From JBGPLH01 sp041486365 [NCBI: Thermodesulfobacteriota bacterium] (GTDB taxonomy: Bacteria; JAUYMQ01), in assembly GCA_041486365.1 (NCBI GenBank), contig JBGPLH010000088.1:1-10730 (forward strand): a stretch of DNA of 10,730 nucleotides. Reading direction: 5' to 3'. Position numbers and translations under genes: made by a program. Shown piece after piece: positions 1 to 5,923 of this stretch. The notes beneath the pieces were generated by a model that did not search any database, was not told the DNA's origin, and worked only from the letters and a program-made list of their open reading frames with translations. Position 1 is the stretch's first letter. The number at the start of each line of letters is the position of its first letter.

Positions 1-917
1 ATCACGTCGGTCCCGATGCCGATGTCCGGCAGGTCGCGGGTGAAGCGATCCAGCAGCACGCGGAAGGCCGCGGCGCCGTAGGGACGGCGCATACGCCGGA
101 GCACCGCGTCGCTTCCGCTCTGGAGCGGGATGTGCAGGTGATCGCAGAAGACCTTCGGTTGCCCCGCGATCGCGGCAATCACGTCGTCGTCGAACTCGCT
201 GGGCTCCATGCTCGACAGGCGCACCCGCGCGAAGCCCGACTCGCGGCGGACGCGCCCGAGCAGATCGGCGAGCCGCGCGGGCGGGTCGAGGTCCCGCCCC
301 CAGGAGCCGATGTGCGGGCCCGTGAGCACTAGCTCGCGCGCGCCCTCCTCGCGATGGCGGGCCATCTCGGCGAGGACGTCCTCGGCCCGCGCGCTGCGCG
401 GGAGCCCACGCGCATGGGGCACAATGCAGAAGGAGCAAAAGACGTCGCAGCCGTCCTGGACCTTGACCATCCGCCGCGTGCGAGCCGGAAGCGGCCGTCC
501 CGAGACCTCGAACGCCGGAAGCCGCCGCTCCCTGAGGATTCTGCCGACGCGCACCTCGGGCTCCGCGAGGCGCCCGCGCGCCGCAATCGCATCGAGCTCG
601 GCGGCGATCCGATCCTTGCCGCCGTGGCCGATCACGTAGTCGACCGGGAGGCGCGCCGCCTCCGACGGGCGCGTCTGGGCGTAGCAGCCAGTGAGGACTA
701 TGACGGCGCCGGGATTCTCGCGGCGGAAGCGGCGGGCGAGCTGGCCGGCCTCCAGATCAGCAGCGCGGGTCACGGAGCAACTGTTGAGCACGATGACGTC
801 GGCGTGGGCGGGATCGACGGCCGGCTCGATGCCCCGCCGCGACGCCACGTCGGCGATGGATTCGCCCTCGACCTGGTTCACCTTGCAGCCGAGCGTGTGG
901 ACGGCGAGCCTCGTCAC
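1..917 (-). CDS. mtaB: tRNA t6A37 methylthiotransferase MtaB, 3' end cut by window edge
   Basis: Radical-SAM enzyme that converts t6A at position 37 of ANN-decoding tRNAs to ms2t6A, using two 4Fe-4S clusters. My reading of the minus strand gives about 305 codons with no stop before the window edge. The N-terminal methylthiotransferase domain has its three cluster cysteines at C11 (LGCKVN), C47 (NSCSVT) and C78 (TGCYAQ). The radical-SAM motif CDVFCSFC places cysteines at 157, 161 and 164 and is followed by PHARG. LTGPHIGSWG and HLHIPLQSGSDAVLRRMRR are typical of MtaB rather than MiaB or RimO. The C-terminal part, including any TRAM domain, lies outside. The start is GTG, sharing four bases (GTGA) with the mnmA stop. 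A strong GGAGGAGG ribosome site about 8 bases upstream lies inside the mnmA end, so translation is probably coupled. Family assignment is secure; MtaB over MiaB is likely. Confidence 0.9.
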   Translation of the reverse strand, partial: MTRLAVHTLGCKVNQVEGESIADVASRRGIEPAVDPAHADVIVLNSCSVTRAADLEAGQLARRFRRENPGAVIVLTGCYAQTRPSEAARLPVDYVIGHGGKDRIAAELDAIAARGRLAEPEVRVGRILRERRLPAFEVSGRPLPARTRRMVKVQDGCDVFCSFCIVPHARGLPRSARAEDVLAEMARHREEGARELVLTGPHIGSWGRDLDPPARLADLLGRVRRESGFARVRLSSMEPSEFDDDVIAAIAGQPKVFCDHLHIPLQSGSDAVLRRMRRPYGAAAFRVLLDRFTRDLPDIGIGTDV

Positions 918-1987
918 GCGATCCACCCTCCTCCGAGCAATAGATCGCCCCGGTAGAAGACCGCCGCCTGCCCAGGCGCCACGGCCCGCGCCGGCGCCGC
1001 GAGCGTGACCTCCGCGCTGTCCGCCGACAGGAACCGCAGGAGCGCCTCGGCCTCCGGATGCGCATGGCGGATCTTCACCGACACGCGGGCTGTGCGCGGC
1101 GGGCGTCCCGCGATCCAGTGGATGCCGCTCACCTTGAAGGTCTCCCGTCGCAGCGCGCGATCGGGGCCGACGACGACGCGGTCCGTGGCCGGGTCCAGCC
1201 GCAGGACGTACCAGGGGCCGCCCGGGAGCCCGAGTCCCCGGCGCTGCCCCACGGTGTAGCGGTGAATTCCCGGGTGCCGCCCGAGCACCTTGCCGTGCTC
1301 ATCCACGATGTCGCCCGGGCCCGGCGCGCGGTCGCCCATCTCTCGCGCGAGAAACGCGCCCGTGTTCCCGTCCGGGATGAAGCAGATCTCCTGGCTCTCG
1401 GGCTTGTCCGCGAGGGGGAGCCCGTAGGCGCGGGCCCGGGCCCGCACTTCCTCCTTCGTGAGATCGCCCACGGGGAAGAGAGCGCGGGCGATCCGCGAGG
1501 GATGGAGGTTGAAGAGGAAGTAGGTCTGGTCCTTGCGGCGGTCGACGGCCCGGAGCAGCCGGGGCCGCCCGTCGCGGCCGTCCCGGCGCCGGACGTAGTG
1601 GCCGGTGGCGACGAGGTCGGCGCCGACCTCCGCCGCGCGATCGACGAGCGCGTCGAACTTGAGGCTCCGGTTGCAGGCCACGCAGGGGATCGGCGTGCGC
1701 CCCGCGCGGTACTCCTCCAGGAAGGGACCGACGACGGTTTCGCGAAAGGACGACTTGAAATCCAGGACGTAGTGGCGAATCCCGAGGGCCGTCGCCGCGC
1801 GCCGCGCGTCGCGCACGTCGGCGGGCCCGCAGCAGCGGCCGGAGCCGGCGGCCTCGGAGGCGTCCCCGTAGTCCCACAGATGCATCGTGACGCCGATCAC
1901 CTCGTGGCCCGCATCCAGGAGCAGGCCCGCGGCCACGGCGGAGTCGACGCCGCCGCTCATCGCCACGAGGACGCGCATCTTCTTCAT
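914..1987 (-). CDS. mnmA: tRNA-specific 2-thiouridylase MnmA
   Basis: ATP-dependent enzyme that puts sulfur on U34 of Glu, Gln and Lys tRNAs (s2U34), taking persulfide sulfur derived from IscS. The 357-residue length is normal. The PP-loop SGGVDS is at residues 11-16, followed by MHLWDY (35-40) and the CC...DVRDARR segment (52-63). The expected catalytic pair is C105 in the ACN motif and C202 in ESQEICFIPDG. DQTYFLFNL (153-161), TVGQRRGLG (245-253) and the C-terminal AVFYRGD (342-348) are also family signatures. The ATG at 1987 is preferred because AAGGTG lies about 8 bases upstream; ATG at 1978 is a weaker alternative, and longer upstream reading in the same frame has no MnmA character. The gene follows iscS after 76 bases, in which I see no convincing promoter or terminator, and overlaps mtaB by four bases. 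Placement after iscS fits direct sulfur delivery; no tus relay genes are visible. Confidence 0.96.
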   Translation of the reverse strand: MKKMRVLVAMSGGVDSAVAAGLLLDAGHEVIGVTMHLWDYGDASEAAGSGRCCGPADVRDARRAATALGIRHYVLDFKSSFRETVVGPFLEEYRAGRTPIPCVACNRSLKFDALVDRAAEVGADLVATGHYVRRRDGRDGRPRLLRAVDRRKDQTYFLFNLHPSRIARALFPVGDLTKEEVRARARAYGLPLADKPESQEICFIPDGNTGAFLAREMGDRAPGPGDIVDEHGKVLGRHPGIHRYTVGQRRGLGLPGGPWYVLRLDPATDRVVVGPDRALRRETFKVSGIHWIAGRPPRTARVSVKIRHAHPEAEALLRFLSADSAEVTLAAPARAVAPGQAAVFYRGDLLLGGGWIA

Positions 1988-2063
1988 GGGTGCATCACCT
2001 TCGGTGGGGGTGGGTGAGGGTCCCTGGACGTCCGTCCGCGGATGACGACCGCGCGGGCCACAC

Positions 2064-3227
2064 CTACGCGGCCGAGACCGCCGCGGCGCCCTCGCGCACG
2101 CGCGCCACCACGCGGGGAATCGTCTCGAGGGCGCGGTCGACGTCGGCACCAGTGCTGTTCCAGCCCAGGGAGAGGCGGATCGTCGAGCGCGCCACCGCGT
2201 CGTCCAGCCCCATGGCACGCAGGACCGGCGAGGGCTCCACGCTCCCGCTCGCGCAGGCCGATCCCGCGGAGACGGCGATCCCCTCGAGATCGAGCGCCAC
2301 GAGCACCGACTCCCCGGCCGCGCCGGGGAACGCGACGCTGAGGGTGTTGGGCAGCCGCCGGAGGGGATGTCCGTTCAGCCGCGCGTCCGGGATCGCCTCC
2401 CGGATCCCCCGCCAGAGGCGATCGCGCAGGGCGGCAATCTCCGGCGGACGCTTCTCCATTTCCTCCTCGGCCACCCGCGCCGCGGCTCCGAGCGCCACGA
2501 TCCCGCCCACGTTCTCGGTCCCGGCCCTCCGCCTGCGCTCCTGGCCGCCGCCGTCCATCTGCCGGGCAATCGCCACGCCGCGCCGCACCCAGAGCGCTCC
2601 CGTGCCCTGGAAGGCCCCCATCTTGTGCCCGGAGAGCGACAGGAGATCGATCGGGAGGGCCGACACGTCGATCGGCACCTTGGCCAGGGCCTGCACCGCG
2701 TCCGTGTGGAAGAGGACACCCCGCTCCCGGCAGAGGGCGCCGATGGTCTCGACGGGGAAGAACACCCCTGTCTCGTTGTTCGCGAACATCGCCGAGACGA
2801 GCACCGTGTCGGGCGCGATCGCCTCTTCGACCTGCGCCGGATCGATCAGCCCCTCGGAGGTCACGCGAAGCACCGTGAGCCGGACCCCCAGCCGCTCGGC
2901 GTGGAGCGCCGCCTCGCGCACCGCCGGGTGTTCCACTCCCGTGATGATCAGGTGGGCGCCGCGGGGAGCGGGCGACTCGAGCACGCCGCGGATCGCGAGG
3001 TTGTCGCTCTCGGTGCCGCCGCTCGTGAAGACGATCTCGTCCGGCCGCGCGTGCAGGAGGGCCGCGAGCCGCTCACGCCCCTCCTCGACCGCCTCTCGCG
3101 CACCGCTCCCTTCCAGCGACGCGCTCGAGGGATTTCCCGAACGCTCCGCGAGGAACGGGAGCGCCGCCTCGAGCGCCTCGGGCCGGGGGGGCGTCGTGGC
3201 GTTGTGGTCGAGATAGACCCGCGTCAT
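2064..3227 (-). CDS. iscS: Cysteine desulfurase, IscS/NifS group I
   Basis: PLP enzyme that takes sulfur from L-cysteine, leaving alanine and an enzyme persulfide for Fe-S clusters and tRNA thiolation. The 387-residue protein starts YLDHNATTPP, a NifS-like form. Other visible features are FTSGGTESDN (67-76), H100 in GVEHPAV, NNETG (150-154), D176 and Q179 in HTDAVQA, the PLP lysine K202 in SGHK, and catalytic C325 in SAGSACASGSVEPSPVL, whose length is that of a mobile group I loop. The ATG at 3227 shares ATGA with the iscR stop; a GGGGAAG ribosome site is just upstream. A GTG 18 bases earlier in frame is less likely because that site would then fall inside the gene. It ends in TAG. It sits between iscR and mnmA with no iscU, iscA or hscBA gene in the window, so tRNA thiolation may be its local job. 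IscS versus NifS naming is uncertain; desulfurase activity is not. Confidence 0.95.
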   Translation of the reverse strand: MTRVYLDHNATTPPRPEALEAALPFLAERSGNPSSASLEGSGAREAVEEGRERLAALLHARPDEIVFTSGGTESDNLAIRGVLESPAPRGAHLIITGVEHPAVREAALHAERLGVRLTVLRVTSEGLIDPAQVEEAIAPDTVLVSAMFANNETGVFFPVETIGALCRERGVLFHTDAVQALAKVPIDVSALPIDLLSLSGHKMGAFQGTGALWVRRGVAIARQMDGGGQERRRRAGTENVGGIVALGAAARVAEEEMEKRPPEIAALRDRLWRGIREAIPDARLNGHPLRRLPNTLSVAFPGAAGESVLVALDLEGIAVSAGSACASGSVEPSPVLRAMGLDDAVARSTIRLSLGWNSTGADVDRALETIPRVVARVREGAAAVSAA

Positions 3228-3736
3228 GTCTTCTTCCCCGAGCACCGACCCCCGGCGGCGGCCGCCTGCTCATCGCCATGGGAGAAGCCGCCGTCCAGAG
3301 CCATGGGGATCGGCGTGGAGGGCTGCTGCGTCATGCGGGACAACTCGTCGAGCTTCACCGAATCGAGGAACTCCCGGATCCGGCCGGCCAGCTCCTTCCA
3401 CACGAGGTGAGCGGCGCAGCAGTCCGCGCGCGAGCACTTGCGGTCCGAGGCGGGGTCGACGCAGTAGATCGGCTCGAGCTTCTCCTCCACCGCCTCGATG
3501 ATCTCGGCCACGGAGATCTCGCCCGGGCTCCGCGCGAGGAGGTAACCACCGCCGGGACCCCGCACGCTGCGCACGATGGAGTTTCGCCGCAGCTTCAGAA
3601 ACAGCTGCTCGAGGTAGCTCACCGAGATGTCGCCCCGCGCGGCGATCTCCCGGAGGCTCACGGGGCGCGAGTCCCCGTGGTTGGTCAGATCGACCAGCGC
3701 GCGAACGGCGTAGGATCCGCGGGCCGTGAGTCTCAT
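3224..3736 (-). CDS. iscR: Rrf2-family Fe-S sensing regulator, IscR-like
   Basis: DNA-binding repressor that in well-studied relatives carries a 2Fe-2S cluster and controls Fe-S and cysteine genes. It has 170 residues. The winged-helix part runs from [17 protein letters not shown] through the recognition region [18 protein letters not shown] (39-56) and the wing [13 protein letters not shown] (59-71). Candidate cluster ligands are C92, C101, C107 and H110. C101-X5-C107-X2-H110 matches E. coli IscR spacing, whereas C92 to C101 is three residues longer. C106 lies beside C107. After about residue 138 there is a low-complexity Gly/Ala/Gln tail with another cysteine (C165). The ATG at 3736 shares ATGA with the cysE stop, and GAGGAG lies 6 bases upstream. 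The cysE neighbour also allows a CymR-like cysteine role, but cysteines in the ligand positions favour IscR. It probably represses its own operon through the site at 4644-4668. Confidence 0.9.
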   Translation of the reverse strand: MRLTARGSYAVRALVDLTNHGDSRPVSLREIAARGDISVSYLEQLFLKLRRNSIVRSVRGPGGGYLLARSPGEISVAEIIEAVEEKLEPIYCVDPASDRKCSRADCCAAHLVWKELAGRIREFLDSVKLDELSRMTQQPSTPIPMALDGGFSHGDEQAAAAGGRCSGKKT

Positions 3737-4512
3737 GGCTTGCTCCTCGTCGGGGAGGTCTCGGGCGACGGCGCGATACCGGCGCTCTCCCCCTCCCCAT
3801 CCTGCGGGGCCGCCACGGGCGCTCCCCGCTCCAGGTCGTCCATCGTCCCCGTCGCGATCTGCAGGCGGGCCTCGAGCTCAAGGATCTCCTTCTGTAGCAC
3901 CGCCATCTGGCCGAACAGCGCGTGCAGCGCCTGGCCCTCCGGATCGGGAAGCGCGTTGTGGTCGAGCCGCAGGTGGCCCTGCGCGTCACGGCACTCGGGG
4001 TGGTCCTGCACGACTTTCCCGGGAATGCCAACCACGGTCGATCCCTCCGGCACGTCCCGCACCACGACGGAGCCCGCGCCGATCTTGCTCTCGCGCCCGA
4101 TCGTGAGGGGGCCAAGGACCGTCGCGCCGGCGCCGATCACCACGCCGTCCTCCACCGTCGGGTGCCGCTTCTCCCGCCGCCAGGAGGTGCCTCCGAGCGT
4201 CACGCCCTGGTAGAGCGTGACGTCATCCCCGATGTCCGCCGTCTCGCCGATCACCACGCCCATCCCGTGGTCGATGAAGAACCGCCGACCAATGCGAGCG
4301 CCGGGATGGATGTCGATTCCCGTGAGGATGCGGCCGACGTGGGAGATCGCCCGGGCGGGGAACCTCATCTGGCCGATCCAGAGCGGGTGGGCGATGCGGT
4401 GCAGGAGCAGAGCGTGGAAGCCCGGGTAGAGGAAGATCACTTCCCACACGGATCGCGCCGCCGGATCCCGGTCGAACACGCAGCGGATATCCTCGCGGAT
4501 CCGGTCGAGCAT
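3733..4512 (-). CDS. cysE: Serine O-acetyltransferase with coiled-coil tail
   Basis: Makes O-acetylserine from serine and acetyl-CoA, the first step of cysteine synthesis. From the ATG at 4512 the protein has 259 residues. The N-terminal helical part ([19 protein letters not shown]) resembles the short Bacillus-type enzyme, and is followed by a left-handed beta-helix of hexapeptide repeats (about 62-165). Likely active-site residues are D67 in GIDIHPGA, H82 in [12 protein letters not shown] and H117 in KRHPTV. Residues 196-229 look like a coiled coil and 230-259 like a disordered Pro/Gly/Ser tail, ending in Lys-Pro rather than the C-terminal Ile that docks into CysK in the E. coli complex. 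GAGGA lies 9 bases before 4512; an in-frame ATG at 4548 has a poorer ribosome site and adds 12 residues lacking family character. It overlaps iscR by four bases and is first gene of the sulfur operon. Confidence 0.93.
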   Translation of the reverse strand: MLDRIREDIRCVFDRDPAARSVWEVIFLYPGFHALLLHRIAHPLWIGQMRFPARAISHVGRILTGIDIHPGARIGRRFFIDHGMGVVIGETADIGDDVTLYQGVTLGGTSWRREKRHPTVEDGVVIGAGATVLGPLTIGRESKIGAGSVVVRDVPEGSTVVGIPGKVVQDHPECRDAQGHLRLDHNALPDPEGQALHALFGQMAVLQKEILELEARLQIATGTMDDLERGAPVAAPQDGEGESAGIAPSPETSPTRSKP

Positions 4513-4569
4513 GACGGGACGTCCTCGGCGCCAGGGCCCGGGGGCCATGCGGGCAGCTCGCCTTCAGAG

Positions 4570-4594
4570 GTGGCGGAGCCCGAAGGTCCGCCAC
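4570..4594 (-). promoter_or_regulatory. Stable stem-loop in the cysE leader
   Basis: The minus strand has an 8-base perfect inverted repeat, GTGGCGGA and TCCGCCAC. The 9-base apex can fold further as CC-TTCG-GG with one unpaired C, giving a C(UUCG)G tetraloop, an unusually stable RNA loop. It lies between the predicted transcription start near 4647 and the cysE ATG at 4512, in a leader of about 135 bases. No U run follows, so it does not look like an ordinary intrinsic terminator. It may protect the mRNA or affect cysE translation. The fold is visible in the sequence; any function is inference. Confidence 0.45.
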
Positions 4595-4643
4595 TCCGGC
4601 GCGCGGTGCCGCGAATCATGAAGCGGGAAGGTAACTTGGCCGA

Positions 4644-4668
4644 ATCCCCCCACAAGGTAATCGGGTAT
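4644..4668 (-). promoter_or_regulatory. Candidate IscR type 1 operator on the -10 element
   Basis: Read on the minus strand, this 25-base sequence matches the E. coli IscR type 1 consensus (ATASYYGACTR half-site plus its inverted partner) at 17 of 25 positions by my count. The left half ATACCCGATTA matches 10 of 11. In the right half the last six bases, GGGGAT, match 5 of 6, but the preceding bases are poor. Its centre (4656) falls in the predicted -10 hexamer, so bound protein would block RNA polymerase. The third position downstream is iscR itself, after cysE, which fits autoregulation. The consensus comes from gammaproteobacteria, and the relative here may read a different site. Confidence 0.5.
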
Positions 4669-4682
4669 CCCGGGGGTGTCAA
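4654..4682 (-). promoter_or_regulatory. Sigma70-like promoter of the cysE-iscR-iscS-mnmA-mtaB operon
   Basis: On the minus strand a perfect -35 hexamer TTGACA (4682-4677) is followed by a 17-base spacer and TACCTT (4659-4654), which keeps T1, A2 and T6 of the -10 consensus. Transcription would start near 4647. The element lies in the 188-base gap between the receiver gene and cysE, where a promoter for the sulfur operon is expected. No intrinsic terminator was recognised after the receiver gene, so read-through from upstream is also possible. Confidence 0.55.
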
Positions 4683-4700
4683 TCGCGCTGCAAGGCTTGC

Positions 4701-5150
4701 TCAGGCGGGGTCGGGGAGCTGGTTGGTCACGTACCAGTAGTGAAGGAGTCTTTCGATCTTGTCCATCAACTCGTTGTACTTGAACGGCTTTATCACGTAC
4801 GAGTTGGCGCCCTCGGCATAGGACGACTGGATGTCCACGGGGCTCGAGGAGGTCGTGAGGACGACGACCGGGAGCGTCCTGTGACTCGGCGCCGCTTTGA
4901 TCTTCCGGAGGACTGTGATCCCGTTCTCCTTGGGAAGCTTCACGTCCAGGAGCACGAGGTTCGGACGTGGAGCGTTCTCCTGGATGCGGTACTTCCCCTC
5001 GTGGAAGAGGAAGTCCAGCGCCTCCTCCCCATCGTGGGCGATGTAGATCTCGTCCACCAGCCCGCTCCCCTTGATGGCGCTGGTGATGATCTCGATGTGA
5101 TCCGGGTTGTCCTCCACGAGGAGCACCCGCGACTTCCCCTTCTCTGACAC
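4701..5150 (-). CDS. Single-domain response regulator, Rcp1-like receiver
   Basis: A 149-residue CheY-like phosphoreceiver with no output domain, so it should act through protein contacts or phosphorelay rather than DNA binding. Receiver residues are all present: acidic pair E13-D14 in LLVEDNPDH, phospho-acceptor D69 in LVLLDVKLPK, T99/T100 in VVVLTTSS, and K121 in VIKPF. The NPDH start, the insertion around DFLFHEGKY and the C-terminal HYWYVTNQLP place it with the Rcp1 group, whose characterised members pair with phytochrome-type kinases. The GTG at 5150 is supported by GGAGG about 8 bases upstream and by a candidate promoter at 5181-5210. No histidine kinase or photoreceptor gene is in the window, so its partner is unknown. 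It stands between the competence-like gene and the sulfur operon without overlapping either, probably as its own transcription unit. Confidence 0.9.
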   Translation of the reverse strand: MSEKGKSRVLLVEDNPDHIEIITSAIKGSGLVDEIYIAHDGEEALDFLFHEGKYRIQENAPRPNLVLLDVKLPKENGITVLRKIKAAPSHRTLPVVVLTTSSSPVDIQSSYAEGANSYVIKPFKYNELMDKIERLLHYWYVTNQLPDPA

Positions 5151-5180
5151 CTATAGACCTCCGTGGCTTTACCCGGCGGA

Positions 5181-5210
5181 ATGATAGACCCATGCCGCGC
5201 CGCGGCGCAA
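5181..5210 (-). promoter_or_regulatory. Candidate promoter of the receiver gene
   Basis: On the minus strand TTGCGC (5210-5205) and TATCAT (5186-5181) are separated by 18 bases. The -10 matches TATAAT at 5 of 6 positions; the -35 is weaker but keeps TTG. Transcription would begin near 5174, leaving a leader of about 24 bases that contains the GGAGG ribosome site. A perfect 12-base palindrome GCGCCGCGGCGC at 5197-5208 covers part of the -35 and spacer and could be an operator, although G+C-rich DNA makes such palindromes less surprising. Confidence 0.45.
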
Positions 5211-5269
5211 CCGAAAGACGTGTCTCAATTTTGTGGAGCCGCCGCGAATGCACGATCAATGAACGTGGC

Positions 5270-5839
5270 TCAGCGGGAACGGGCCCGGCTGGCCGGTGGC
5301 GCAACGAGGAGAAAGGGGCGGATACGCGCGAGGGTCTTCGGGCCGATCCCCGGAATCCGCCGGAGGTCTTCCAGGCGGTCGTAACGGCCCCGGGCCGCTC
5401 GCCACGCCACGATACGGGATGCCGTGGTGGGACCGATCCCGGGAAGCGACGTGAGATCCTCCGCGGTCGCGAGATTGAGATCGATCCGGCGCCCCAGCGC
5501 GACGAGCCGTTCCCCCGGCATGCGGGCCACGCGAACGGAGCCGTCCGGAAGGAGCGTCAGCGCGTCTCCCTCCCGAAGGCATGTCTCCGCTCCACGCCCC
5601 CGCGGCGGCACTCGCGGCCCCGCCAACTCCACCGCGTCCCGCGCCCGACGGCCCGCCTGGCCGAGCAGCACACCGCTCCTTCTCACCGCGCCCCCGACCT
5701 CGATGACGCCCGCGAAGGAGCCCTCCGGCTTCCACGCGGGAGGTCCCGCCCGACCCCGGTGATCAGCGGCCACCCGGATGAGCGCGACCGCCAGCGCCAC
5801 GCCCGCGAGGAGAAACCCCCCTGCCACGCGCCGATCCAT
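5270..5839 (-). CDS. ComEA-like membrane-anchored helix-hairpin-helix DNA-binding protein
   Basis: A 189-residue protein with the layout of ComEA, the DNA receptor used in natural transformation. A short basic N-terminus is followed by one hydrophobic segment (about 7-25), which would anchor it in the inner membrane with the rest outside. Residues 43-105 (IEVGGAVRRSGV onward) resemble the SLBB-type domain found in longer ComEA proteins. Two helix-hairpin-helix motifs follow, LPGIGPTTASRI (132-143) and IPGIGPKTLARI (162-173), introduced by the family's typical DLNLATAEDL-like stretch. The C-terminus is short and basic. The ATG at 5839 has GGGAG 6 bases upstream, partly inside a stem-loop. It lies 84 bases after cimA, on the same strand. 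No comEC, pilus or other competence gene is in the window, so transformation is not shown; a general DNA-binding exported protein is the alternative. Confidence 0.82.
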   Translation of the reverse strand: MDRRVAGGFLLAGVALAVALIRVAADHRGRAGPPAWKPEGSFAGVIEVGGAVRRSGVLLGQAGRRARDAVELAGPRVPPRGRGAETCLREGDALTLLPDGSVRVARMPGERLVALGRRIDLNLATAEDLTSLPGIGPTTASRIVAWRAARGRYDRLEDLRRIPGIGPKTLARIRPFLLVAPPASRARSR

Positions 5840-5842
5840 GTC

Positions 5843-5916
5843 CGGCTCCCGAAAGCCGCGAGACGCCCCGGGACAGGGCGTCTCGCTCGATCTTCCAGTA
5901 CCCGGAGGAAGCCGGG
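5843..5916 (-). promoter_or_regulatory. Cluster of three stem-loops between cimA and the ComEA-like gene
   Basis: The 84-base gap holds three inverted repeats in minus-strand order. The first is CCCGG / CCGGG at 5916-5901 with a 6-base loop. The second is a perfect 11-base stem, GCGAGACGCCC / GGGCGTCTCGC, at 5886-5858 with a 7-base loop. The third is CGGCT / AGCCG at 5858-5843, whose loop and 3' arm include the GGGAG ribosome site of the next gene. The long stem could end or weaken transcription after cimA, or protect the mRNA end, but no U run follows. The third could limit translation of the ComEA-like gene. Structures are seen; roles are inferred. Confidence 0.5.
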
Positions 5917-5923
5917 CGATCCG

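Noticed and set aside
1988-2063. A possible promoter or terminator between iscS and mnmA.
   Set aside because: The 76-base gap has no paired -35/-10 hexamers with normal spacing and no long stem; only the mnmA ribosome site is convincing.
1988-2218. A 77-residue N-terminal extension of MnmA.
   Set aside because: It overlaps the end of iscS in another frame, has no MnmA similarity, and the ATG at 1987 gives the normal N-terminus before the PP-loop with a ribosome site in place.
2367-3410. Plus-strand frames of 347 and 408 codons opposite iscS and iscR.
   Set aside because: They are shadows of iscS and iscR, with low-complexity Arg/Pro/Ser or His/Arg products and no motifs.
4690-4700. Inverted repeat GCAAG-G-CTTGC just after the receiver stop, considered as a terminator.
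   Set aside because: The one-base centre cannot form a hairpin loop with this stem, and no U run follows.
4564-5304. A 246-codon minus-strand frame across the receiver gene and its flanks.
   Set aside because: It is out of frame with the receiver protein, whose conserved acidic pair, D69 and K121 are all in the other frame. The product is Arg/Gly/Pro-rich.
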